Source of the DNA: Methylococcales bacterium
Lineage (GTDB): Bacteria > Pseudomonadota > Gammaproteobacteria > Methylococcales > Methylomonadaceae
Direction: 5' to 3'
Assembly (NCBI GenBank): GCA_026398895.1
Contig: JAPLRZ010000059.1
Span: 1-57,720, forward strand
DNA length: 57,720 bases
Shown here: in pieces, positions 1 through 7,018 of the stretch
Layout: each line of letters opens with the position of its first letter
Numbering within the stretch: the stretch's first letter is position 1
Made by a program: the position numbers and the translations under genes
Notes under the pieces: model-generated
The model's database searches: none
Told to the model about the DNA's origin: nothing
What the model saw: the letters and a program-made list of their open reading frames with translations, nothing else

Positions 1-105
1 AAAGCTCGGACATTTGATAACCTTTTAATAGCTATTGGAAATGCTTTTAAAATTATTACCGTTGATAATGCACATGGATATTTTTACCATGCTAACCAAT
101 TTTAA
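1..105 (+). pseudogene. IS630-type transposase, C-terminal end (cut by window edge)
   Basis: The reading frame open from base 1 ends at TAA 103-105 and gives 34 residues. The tail (KARTFDNLL near the start, then ITVDNAHGYFYHA) resembles the extreme C-terminus of IS630-family DDE transposases, where an alpha-helical stretch is followed by a GWF/GYFxHA-like ending. Only the tail is visible, so it is unknown whether the element is intact upstream. It abuts a broken membrane-sensor gene on the opposite strand, which suggests the insertion truncated that gene. Family assignment rests on pattern recognition of a short stretch. Confidence 0.6.
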
Positions 106-115
106 TTTAAAGTAA

Positions 116-391
116 CTAATGATGATTGAAAACACTGTAACAGATGATTGCTATCCAGACGACCAGCAGGGGAAGATGAAGCCAGCGCATCAACAAAATC
201 ACCTGAGGGATGCTGACGGAGCGCATAGCGACTAATTCCATACCGCTCATAACGGCTACGCAGAGGGCAGCTATTGCAAAAAATAAATGTGCTACTTACT
301 GTTTTTGTTTGAACCAGACAACAAGGTGTAACAATGCCAAGGTTAAAATAGATGCTGCCATCATCGGCCAGACAATAGTCATCCAATTCAT
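116..391 (-). pseudogene. Remnant of a membrane sensor (N-terminal transmembrane region)
   Basis: Read on the minus strand from ATG 391-389 this frame spans 92 codons and is interrupted by one in-frame TAA at 298-296 (codon 32). The product would be three hydrophobic helices: MMAASILTLALLHLVVW, then LFFAIAALCVAVMSGMEL, then LPLLVVWIAIICY. This layout is typical of the N-terminal multi-helix region of PAS-GGDEF or sensor-kinase proteins. All downstream signalling domains are missing where the IS630-type transposase tail begins. The internal stop plus truncation make it a dead gene. Which output domain it once carried cannot be told. Confidence 0.6.
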
Positions 392-729
392 CTAGGGTGG
401 ATGGGTAAGAGATTGATAATGTGGGTTGTCATTCTGGTTTTTTAGTGGGTTAAGACGCTGGTTTTTATAACGCAATACGATGGAGATGGAGATGGCTATG
501 AAAACCAATGATGCCAAATGTTTCCAAACCTGCGTATTACAAGTGTAGTTTAAGTATAACAGGGTTGGTGTGTAGCGTTGATTTTCAGGCGTTAGCCTTG
601 CCAATCTAGGTCTAAAGTCCAATAGCCTGAACACGTTCACTTCTGTTATTGTAAAGACGGCACGCACTCAAACCAGCAATAGCAGACAATATTTTGCAGA
701 GCTATTCCATTAATAATCAAAGGATAAAA
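392..729. other. Intergenic region, possible small membrane ORF on the minus strand
   Basis: About 340 bases separate the sensor remnant from the next gene. A minus-strand frame (667-392, GTG start) ends in TAG directly before the ATG of the sensor remnant. It contains one plausible membrane helix (HLASLVFIAISISIVL). There is no convincing ribosome binding site and I recognise no family, so this may be non-coding. No strong hairpin or promoter was recognised apart from the ribosome binding site of the next gene. Confidence 0.25.
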
Positions 730-1548
730 ATGAAAACTCGCTTTTCCCTGTATTTCAAACCCTTAGCTCTTGCGGCTGCATTGGTAATGACTTCTAGCGT
801 TCACGGTGCAGAAACTACCGATAAGAGCATCGTTAAAAATCCGTGGGCATTTGATCTTACTGCCTATCTGTGGCTACCTAGCGTGGATGGTGATTTCTCT
901 GCGGGTCGCTTCGACAAGTCGAAGGATATTAGCTTCATCAAGATTGTGGATCATCTGCGTAATTTCCCGATGGCTTTTAATGGGCATTTTGACGCGTATT
1001 ATGAACGGCTGGGATTCTATTTGGATGGTACTTACTTTGGACTGGATTTTAAACCCGCTTTAGAAAAAGGTGAAAGTAAAGGCGTATCACTGCGTATGGG
1101 TATTATGGATTATGGCGTGTCTTACCGTGTATTTGGGGCAGCCGCTTCGGAACGCGTCAGTAACTGGGATGCGAAAACCAGCGCACCTATTTTTGACATC
1201 TACACAGGCGGTCGTACTATCTGGCTGGGTAATAAAGCAGAATTTGGTCGTGTCAGTGCGTCGAGTGACGCGTCTGTTACTGCACCCGTGATAGGTGGTC
1301 GAGTCACTGTGGATATTACGCCAAAATGGTATGTTTCGGCGGATGGTAGTGTCGGTGGTTTTGGTGTCGATAATGTCAGTCTAACCACGTCTGCACTCGG
1401 CAAAGTAGGCTACCGCACCAGTCTGTTTGGTGTACCCGCTTCAGTGGAAGCAGGATATAAAGCGTTAAGCGTCAAAGTCAATAAACCTATTTTGACTACC
1501 GATGTCATGATGCACGGTCCTTATATTGGGTTGACGGGATATTGGTAA
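730..1548 (+). CDS. Predicted outer-membrane beta-barrel protein
   Basis: A 272-residue protein with a clear Sec signal peptide (hydrophobic core LALAAALVMTSS, cleavage near SVHG-A about residue 25). The mature part alternates short aromatic/polar strands (WAFDLTAYLWLP, GFYLDGTYFGLDF, WYVSADGSVGGFG) and ends in YIGLTGYW with a terminal aromatic residue, as outer-membrane barrels do. The start at 730 was chosen over an upstream in-frame codon at 694 because AAAGGA lies at a proper distance before it and the signal peptide begins there. Function is unknown. It is the first gene of the envelope cluster that includes the arylsulfatase. The region after the stop holds a dispersed inverted repeat. 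Confidence 0.7.
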   Translation: MKTRFSLYFKPLALAAALVMTSSVHGAETTDKSIVKNPWAFDLTAYLWLPSVDGDFSAGRFDKSKDISFIKIVDHLRNFPMAFNGHFDAYYERLGFYLDGTYFGLDFKPALEKGESKGVSLRMGIMDYGVSYRVFGAAASERVSNWDAKTSAPIFDIYTGGRTIWLGNKAEFGRVSASSDASVTAPVIGGRVTVDITPKWYVSADGSVGGFGVDNVSLTTSALGKVGYRTSLFGVPASVEAGYKALSVKVNKPILTTDVMMHGPYIGLTGYW

Positions 1549-1620
1549 ACGGCGGTATTTAGTTTTAGGAAGCACTGCTACAGGGTAGTTATAGTCAATG
1601 CTCTATAAATTAATAATTGA

Positions 1621-1679
1621 CCGTTCGTCCTGAGCTTGTCGAAGGGCTGATAGTGATTCGACAAGCTCACCACGAACGG
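1621..1679. repeat. Dispersed inverted repeat, CGTTCGT...ACGAACG family (copy 1)
   Basis: CCGTTCGTCCTGAGCTTGTC... is mirrored by ...GACAAGCTCACCACGAACGG, forming a long imperfect hairpin. Related copies lie at 10265-10353, 32972-33069 and 49304-49378, all intergenic. Confidence 0.85.
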
Positions 1680-1752
1680 CATTCACTTTATAGTGGATTG
1701 ATTATATTAATCGCCGCTTACTATGCGGCTTACTTAAACTAGGAGAAATAAG

Positions 1753-2133
1753 ATGACCAATTTTAAAAAATCTACTGTGATTCGGACGGGCTTAGCTGTA
1801 CTTATACTAACAATGCTTATCAGTGCTTGTGCAACGGAAGCACAGTTTCTGACACAAACTCAGCCATCCGCGTTGAATACTGCACTAACAAGAGGGCGTT
1901 TTGAACTCAATTGCCCCGATGCAACAGGTACAGTGCTGTCAAAGAAAATGACCTATATCAATGGCGTGGGTATCGGCATGGGCGGTGGTGCTGGTTATGA
2001 GTGGGGCGAATACACGGTGGGTGTCAAAGGCTGTGGAAAATCAGTCGTTTATGAAACCATGTGTCGTGATTCGGATAATTGTAATGCCTTTGCAGGCAAC
2101 GGACGTATTTTGGATGCTGTACAAGGGCAATAA
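1753..2133 (+). CDS. Small predicted lipoprotein
   Basis: A 126-residue protein with a lipoprotein signal peptide: charged N-terminus, hydrophobic core, and lipobox ISAC with the acylated cysteine at residue 26. The mature part is glycine-rich (GVGIGMGGGAGYEWGEYTVGV) and carries several cysteines (NCPD, KGCGK, TMCRDSDNCN) that could form disulfides in the periplasm. AGGAGAAATAAG before the ATG is a good ribosome binding site. I do not recognise a named family. It sits between the beta-barrel gene and the arylsulfatase on the same strand, so a shared envelope role is likely but unproven. Confidence 0.7.
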   Translation: MTNFKKSTVIRTGLAVLILTMLISACATEAQFLTQTQPSALNTALTRGRFELNCPDATGTVLSKKMTYINGVGIGMGGGAGYEWGEYTVGVKGCGKSVVYETMCRDSDNCNAFAGNGRILDAVQGQ

Positions 2134-2274
2134 CTATTTTGATTGCTTAACTGCTTTCAAAAAACTATCTGTGATGATTTATAGTCTTTAATTTGATACT
2201 GAAATATCAGCTATAAATTATCCATAACAGAGACACCGTTTTTCAACAACGTAAGTCAACCAAGAGGTACTACC

Positions 2275-3894
2275 ATGATTCCAATACACTGGCGGCAACG
2301 CCTGCTTCATCCAGTCGCACTCGCCTTGGGTGCGTGCATGATGGTCTCAGCTGCACACGCCGCAGAAACCAAAAAGCCCAACATCGTGGTCATCATGGGT
2401 GATGACATCGGTTGGTTTAATATCGGTGCGTATCATCAAGGCATGATGGCAGGTAAAACCCCTAACCTAGACAAGATTGCTACCGAAGGGATGCGCTTCA
2501 CTGATTACTATGCCGAAGCCAGTTGTACCGCAGGTCGTGCCAATTTTGTCACGGGCGAATTACCGATTCGTACAGGTATGACCACAGTCGGACAAGCAGG
2601 TTCACCTGTCGGTATTCCTGATGAAGCGGTCACTATCGCTACCACGCTTAAATCGATGGGTTATGCGACAGGGCAGTTTGGTAAAAATCACTTAGGTGAT
2701 TTGAACAAATTCTTGCCAACTGTGCATGGTTTTGATGAGTTCTTCGGCTATTTGTATCACTTAGATGCAATGGAAGACCCCGCTCATCCTAATTATCCGC
2801 AAGAGTTATTAGCAACCGTAGGGCCGCGTAACATGGTTCACAGTTGGGCAACGGATAAAGACGATTCAACTGAAATGCCACGTTGGGGAAAAATTGGTAA
2901 ACAAAAAATCGAAGATGCAGGCACGCTGTATCCGAAACGCATGGAAACCGTTGACGATGAAATTCTTGATCTCACATTTAAGTTTATCGACAAAGCCAAA
3001 AAGGACAACAAGCCCTTTTTCGTGTGGTTAAATCCAACGCGTATGCACATCGTTACTCATTTATCTGAGAAGTACACAAAGCTGCGTACCTCAGAAAACG
3101 GGTGGTCGGAAGAAGAAGCGGGTATGGCGCAACTTGACGACATCGTTGGCTCGGTGATGGAAAAGCTCAAAACCGATGGTCTTGATGACAATACCATCGT
3201 TGTCTTCACTACCGATAATGGTACTGAGAACTTTACTTGGCCAGACGGTGGACAAACACCCTTTGCAATGGGTAAAGGCACCGTCATGGAAGGCGGATTC
3301 CGCGCACCCGCGCTTATTCGTTGGCCTGGAAAAGTCCCTGCTGGCAAAGTTGAGAATGGTATTTTCTCAGGTCTTGACTGGTTTCCAACCCTCGTAGCGG
3401 CGGCGGGTGATGCCAATATTATCGAAGAGTTGAAAAAAGGCAAAAAATTGGGTGACACACAGTACAAAGTGCATCTCGACGGTTATAACCAAATGGATTT
3501 ACTGACGGGCAAAGCTCCATCGGCTCGTCATGAAGTTTTCTATTTTGCGGAAAGCACGTTGGGTGCAGTGCGTGTTGATGACTACAAATATCGTTTCATT
3601 GACCAGCCTCTTGGTTGGTTGGGTGACAAGAACCATCCAGATTTACCATTCCTAACCAATTTGCGCTTAGATCCGTTTGAGCGCACAGGCTGGCCTCGTG
3701 GAACTGGTGAAGGGTCTCAGGAATATTTCCAGTGGTTCAAGTACGAATTTTGGCGTTTTGTGTTTGTTCAAGAACAGGTGGCGAAAATGGCAATGACGGC
3801 TGTTGAATTTCCACCGATGCAAAAAGGCGCGAGCTTTAACCTTGATGCAGTAAAAGCTAAGATTGAAGCGGCTAGAGCGGCAATGGCAAAATAA
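2275..3894 (+). CDS. Periplasmic arylsulfatase (type I sulfatase family)
   Basis: A 539-residue sulfatase of the alkaline-phosphatase superfamily, exported by a signal peptide (cleavage near AHA-AE, residue 29-30). The metal-binding MGDDIG is at residues 41-46. The catalytic signature SCTAGR is at 83-88, with Cys84 the residue normally converted to formylglycine. The second signature GKNHLGD lies around 136-142, and the C-terminal metal site TTDNGTE follows near 312. The catalytic motif is a CxAGR variant of the common CxPSR. Enzymes of this type hydrolyse sulfate esters; some relatives act on phosphonate monoesters. No formylglycine-generating enzyme is present in the window, so it must be encoded elsewhere or the protein is inactive. 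AGAGGT precedes the start codon. Confidence 0.85.
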   Translation: MIPIHWRQRLLHPVALALGACMMVSAAHAAETKKPNIVVIMGDDIGWFNIGAYHQGMMAGKTPNLDKIATEGMRFTDYYAEASCTAGRANFVTGELPIRTGMTTVGQAGSPVGIPDEAVTIATTLKSMGYATGQFGKNHLGDLNKFLPTVHGFDEFFGYLYHLDAMEDPAHPNYPQELLATVGPRNMVHSWATDKDDSTEMPRWGKIGKQKIEDAGTLYPKRMETVDDEILDLTFKFIDKAKKDNKPFFVWLNPTRMHIVTHLSEKYTKLRTSENGWSEEEAGMAQLDDIVGSVMEKLKTDGLDDNTIVVFTTDNGTENFTWPDGGQTPFAMGKGTVMEGGFRAPALIRWPGKVPAGKVENGIFSGLDWFPTLVAAAGDANIIEELKKGKKLGDTQYKVHLDGYNQMDLLTGKAPSARHEVFYFAESTLGAVRVDDYKYRFIDQPLGWLGDKNHPDLPFLTNLRLDPFERTGWPRGTGEGSQEYFQWFKYEFWRFVFVQEQVAKMAMTAVEFPPMQKGASFNLDAVKAKIEAARAAMAK

Positions 3895-3910
3895 GTCATG
3901 TAACTTTGTA

Positions 3911-3975
3911 GGGTGGGCAGATTTTTTGCCCACCTTTTTAATTTATTCAGGTAGGCAAAAAACCTGCCCACTCTT
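3911..3975. repeat. GTGGGCAG/CTGCCCAC paired palindrome (copy 1)
   Basis: GGTGGGCAGATTTTTTGCCCACC (3912-3934) forms one hairpin, and GGTAGGCAAAAAACCTGCCCAC follows in inverted relation to it. The whole 65 bases can fold as one large hairpin. A very similar unit lies at 8446-8513 and a half unit at 4695-4726. The hairpins followed by T-runs could also terminate transcription after the arylsulfatase gene. Confidence 0.75.
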
Positions 3976-3995
3976 AACCATAAGGAAAAACAGCC

Positions 3996-4688
3996 ATGAA
4001 AAACTATCCAACTAAAACACTATTAGCTCTAAGTCTATTAGCACTAACCGCTTGTACTACCACGCAAAAAGCAGACATTAATCAATCCAGTCTGAACTGT
4101 GCGTTTCTTGCCAATGACTGTTCAAAATTAACAGCAGGCGGCAAAGATCAAGCGGGTCTACGTTATATTAATCCAGCCGCGCAATGGACTCAGTACAACA
4201 AAGTGCTGATTGCGCCTGTGTCTTTCTGGGGTGATGATTCAACAAAAGTCCCCGCTGCCGATCAAAAAGCCTTGGTGGATTATTTTACCGAACAACTCAA
4301 TACTCAACTGGGGCAAAAATTTGAAGTAGTCACTCAAGCAGGTGCGGGTGTTATGAAAATTGAAGTCGCTATGGTCGATGCCTCAGCAGCGACTCCCGTA
4401 TTGCGTAGTGTCTCCATGATAGTGCCACAAGCGCATATGTTGGCTAACCTCAAGTATTTAGCCACAGGTACCTTCCCATTTGTCGGCGCAGCACAAGCTG
4501 AAACAAAAGTAACCGATGCAACAACAGGACAAGTATTAGCATTAGCGGCTGATAAACGCATCGGTGGTGGATCTATGGCAGCTGGTTTTCAATGGAAGTG
4601 GGGCGATGCCGAAAATGCCATCACTCATTGGGCTGAAATGGCGACTACTCGCTTATCGGCTTGGACTTCTGGTACACCTGCACAGTAA
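3996..4688 (+). CDS. DUF3313-family lipoprotein
   Basis: A 230-residue predicted lipoprotein (lipobox LTAC, acylated Cys20). It carries the recognisable DUF3313 pattern: LRYINPAAQWTQYNKVLIAPVSFW around residues 54-77, then a domain with ALVDYFTEQLNTQLGQKFEVV and a glycine-rich C-terminal part. DUF3313 proteins are periplasmic or outer-membrane lipoproteins of unknown function found in Gammaproteobacteria. A second, more divergent paralogue lies at 10563-11351 in the same cluster. The gene follows the arylsulfatase by about 100 bases that hold a palindromic repeat. AAGGAAAAAC precedes the start. Confidence 0.8.
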   Translation: MKNYPTKTLLALSLLALTACTTTQKADINQSSLNCAFLANDCSKLTAGGKDQAGLRYINPAAQWTQYNKVLIAPVSFWGDDSTKVPAADQKALVDYFTEQLNTQLGQKFEVVTQAGAGVMKIEVAMVDASAATPVLRSVSMIVPQAHMLANLKYLATGTFPFVGAAQAETKVTDATTGQVLALAADKRIGGGSMAAGFQWKWGDAENAITHWAEMATTRLSAWTSGTPAQ

Positions 4689-4694
4689 ATCGTT

Positions 4695-4726
4695 GTAAGG
4701 TGGGCAACTTTTTTTGCTCACCTTAC
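4695..4726. terminator. Palindrome GTAAGGTGGGCA...TGCTCACCTTAC
   Basis: A near-perfect stem with a T-run in its loop, directly after the DUF3313 gene. It is related to the GTGGGCAG repeats at 3911 and 8446. It may act as a terminator, although the T-run is in the loop rather than after the stem. Confidence 0.5.
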
Positions 4727-4784
4727 AGGTTTTCATTGAGCATTCCGCTCACAATTGCAAGTAAACTTAAATAAAGGAAATAGC

Positions 4785-5273
4785 ATGAGTACCTTAATAG
4801 TCGTTGGTTATGATGACGTTCACAAAGCAGAAGAAGTACGGCAGCATTTTTGGAAATTACAAAAAGATTATTTAATAGAATTGGAAGATGCGGTGGTTGT
4901 CACCCACGATGCCAACAACAAAGTTAAATTACATCAAGCTGTGAACCTAACGGCGGCGGGTGCAGCGTCAGGTGGTTTCTGGGGCGCGTTAATTGGGTTG
5001 CTGTTTTTAAATCCATTATTAGGGCTGGTCATCGGTGCGTCAGCAGGTGCAGCGTCTGGCGCGCTTACTGATATTGGTATCAATGATGATTTTATGAAAC
5101 AACTGGGTGAAACCTTAAAACCCAATAGTTCAGCGTTGTTTGTGTTACTGAGAAAAGAATCCTCCGCACCTGATAAAGTTCTCGAAGAATTAAAAGGCAC
5201 AGGCGGCACAATTTTGAAAACGTCACTGTCGCATGAAGATGAAGACAAACTGCAAGCGGCTTTAAAAGGCTAA
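4785..5273 (+). CDS. DUF1269-family membrane protein
   Basis: A 162-residue protein that closely follows the DUF1269 layout. The N-terminal domain starts STLIVVGYDDVHKAEEVR. In the centre NLTAAGAASGGFWGALIGLLF and a second hydrophobic glycine/alanine-rich stretch (about residues 59-98) form a membrane hairpin. The C-terminal domain contains NSSALFVLLRK. The function of the family is unknown; it is often found near stress and envelope genes. The start at 4785 is chosen because AAGGAAATAGC lies directly upstream and the family begins there. The gene is followed by a strong terminator-like hairpin. Confidence 0.85.
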   Translation: MSTLIVVGYDDVHKAEEVRQHFWKLQKDYLIELEDAVVVTHDANNKVKLHQAVNLTAAGAASGGFWGALIGLLFLNPLLGLVIGASAGAASGALTDIGINDDFMKQLGETLKPNSSALFVLLRKESSAPDKVLEELKGTGGTILKTSLSHEDEDKLQAALKG

Positions 5274-5284
5274 GGCGAAATTAA

Positions 5285-5322
5285 GCCGCCGAGATTTTTA
5301 AAATCTTGGCGGTTTGCATTTT
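5285..5322 (+). terminator. Rho-independent terminator after the DUF1269 gene
   Basis: GCCGCCGAGATTTT pairs with AAAATCTTGGCGGT, followed by TTTGCATTTTT. It sits 12 bases after the stop codon. Confidence 0.75.
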
Positions 5323-5399
5323 TCCCCGATCAACACTTTCTTAAATTAAAGATAATGCTATGCCACAAGCCAGCCTGACTTGGAAAAATAGAAAAGATT

Positions 5400-6203
5400 A
5401 TGAATAAGATAAAACAGATAGCATTAATTACGCTAACACTGACGCTAAACCCTGTATTTGCAGAGGAAGTCAAAAAAGACAGCGAGTCAGAATTGGCAAT
5501 GAAACTGCAAAATCCCGTTGCCAACCTTATCAGCGTACCATTTCAGAGCAATTGGGATTTTGGTATCGGCCCTAAGAAAGCGATGCAATATAAAGTCAAC
5601 GTGCAACCCGTGCTGCCGTTCTCGATTAGCGACAAATGGAATCTTATCACGCGGACTATTATGCCCATTTACTATCAGGAATCTGTTGCAGAAGGTAGCA
5701 AAAGTCTCGGTGGATTAGGCGACATTAACCAAAGTTTCTTTTTCTCACCAAAACAGCCGATTGGCGGTTGGATTATGGGTGCTGGCCCTGTGTTTCTTTA
5801 TCCCAGTGCGACTGAAAATGCACTGGGTGGGCAAAAATGGGGCGCAGGTCCAGCGGCTGTGTTGTTGAAGCAGAAAGACGGCTGGACTTACGGCGCATTG
5901 GCTAACCATATCATGTCATTCGCAGGTTCAGACAGTCGCCCGCATATCAGTGCCACCTATTTGCAACCGTTTCTATCTTACACCACAAAAACCCACACCA
6001 CCTTTGCCCTGAATACGGAATCGACTTACGATTGGCAAAATAGCCAATGGACAGTGCCTGTCAATGCGCAGGTTGCCCAATTGGTTAAACTTGATAAACT
6101 CCCTGTACAGTTTCAGCTAGGCGCACGTTATTATCCAGAAAAACCCACAGGCGGCGTGGATTGGGGTGTGCGTTTTGCTGTCACTTTATTGTTTCCAAAA
6201 TAG
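5400..6203 (+). CDS. Outer-membrane transporter-like beta-barrel protein
   Basis: A 267-residue exported protein (signal peptide ending PVFA-E near residue 22). NLISVPFQSNWDFGIGP, the aromatic/glycine alternation and the final RFAVTLLFPK resemble the MetA/phenol-degradation and transporter-like outer-membrane barrel families, which are usually annotated only as transporter. No plug or catalytic motif is visible. The next gene, marC, starts 12 bases downstream, so the two are probably co-transcribed. Substrate cannot be inferred. Confidence 0.7.
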   Translation: MNKIKQIALITLTLTLNPVFAEEVKKDSESELAMKLQNPVANLISVPFQSNWDFGIGPKKAMQYKVNVQPVLPFSISDKWNLITRTIMPIYYQESVAEGSKSLGGLGDINQSFFFSPKQPIGGWIMGAGPVFLYPSATENALGGQKWGAGPAAVLLKQKDGWTYGALANHIMSFAGSDSRPHISATYLQPFLSYTTKTHTTFALNTESTYDWQNSQWTVPVNAQVAQLVKLDKLPVQFQLGARYYPEKPTGGVDWGVRFAVTLLFPK

Positions 6204-6215
6204 TTCTGTATTCAC

Positions 6216-6866
6216 ATGACCAGTTTATTAATCGCTGTAAAAATTATCCCCGTGATATTCATCGCATTGTTTCCTGTGATTAATCCAATAGGCACTGCAC
6301 TTATTCTTTACGGCGTAACCAAAGGCGTTGACAAGAAAACATGGGCATCCATGTCGAGAAGAATCGCCCTATATTCGTTTCTATTTTTATCGTTTTTCTT
6401 TTTATTTGGCAGTTATATTCTCACGCTGTTTGGCATTTCCATTCCTGTGGTTCAGTTTTCAGGTGGTCTTGTCTTAGCATCGATGGGCTGGAATTTTTTG
6501 AATCAAACAACGGAGAGTCACTCTAGCGATGAAAAAATGGATATGCCCTCTGTTTCAATTGAAGAAAAAGCGTTTTATCCGTTCACTTTTCCGTTAACAG
6601 TCGGACCTGGAGGAATGGCAGTTGTATTAACATTTAGTGCGCATTTAAATAGAGAGTCCGAACTCCTCGTTACACTGGAACAAGGTGCGGCAATTACGGG
6701 TATTCTTTTGATGTGCATCGTTATTTCTCTTTGTTATCGCAATCTTAAGTTTATGACCTCGCGATTTTCAGCTTCTGGCGCGTTGGCAATGTCAAAAATT
6801 GTTGCTTTTTTTGTGCTGTGTATTGGGGTTCAAATTGCTTGGGCAGGTTTTAAGGCACTTAATTAG
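6216..6866 (+). CDS. MarC-family integral membrane protein
   Basis: A 216-residue polytopic protein with six predicted helices. It has the MarC hallmarks: FPVINPIGTALI near residues 19-30 and the related FPLTVGPGGMAVVLTF near 127-142, an internal-duplication signature of the family. MarC proteins were once linked to multiple antibiotic resistance but their transport activity remains unproven. The gene begins 12 bases after the preceding barrel-protein gene. No clear ribosome binding site is visible, which is compatible with translational coupling. A MITE-like palindromic repeat follows the stop. Confidence 0.85.
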   Translation: MTSLLIAVKIIPVIFIALFPVINPIGTALILYGVTKGVDKKTWASMSRRIALYSFLFLSFFFLFGSYILTLFGISIPVVQFSGGLVLASMGWNFLNQTTESHSSDEKMDMPSVSIEEKAFYPFTFPLTVGPGGMAVVLTFSAHLNRESELLVTLEQGAAITGILLMCIVISLCYRNLKFMTSRFSASGALAMSKIVAFFVLCIGVQIAWAGFKALN

Positions 6867-6885
6867 CTATCTAGGCTGGGGGGTG

Positions 6886-6971
6886 TAATGCTACTGGAGC
6901 GCAGGCTTTGCCTATAAGTGCAAACAAAGCTTGCACACCACCTTACGTTCAGCATTATATATGTAGCATTA
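6886..6971. repeat. MITE-like palindromic repeat with TAATGCTAC termini (copy 1)
   Basis: The element begins TAATGCTAC (6886-6894) and ends GTAGCATTA (6963-6971), a perfect 9-base inverted pair. Inside are CTGGAGCGCAGGCTTTGCC and CAAACAAAGCTTGCAC. A second copy, nearly identical over about 85 bases, lies at 35538-35618 within a larger palindrome (35522-35625). Confidence 0.8.
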
Positions 6972-7018
6972 CCAATATTTGAATTCTTGGATTCAAGATA
7001 TTATAAAAGGAGTACGTC

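Noticed and set aside
3057..3467. 136-codon minus-strand open frame inside the arylsulfatase gene
   Set aside because: The plus-strand gene carries all the sulfatase motifs; the antisense product has no recognisable domain and biased composition.
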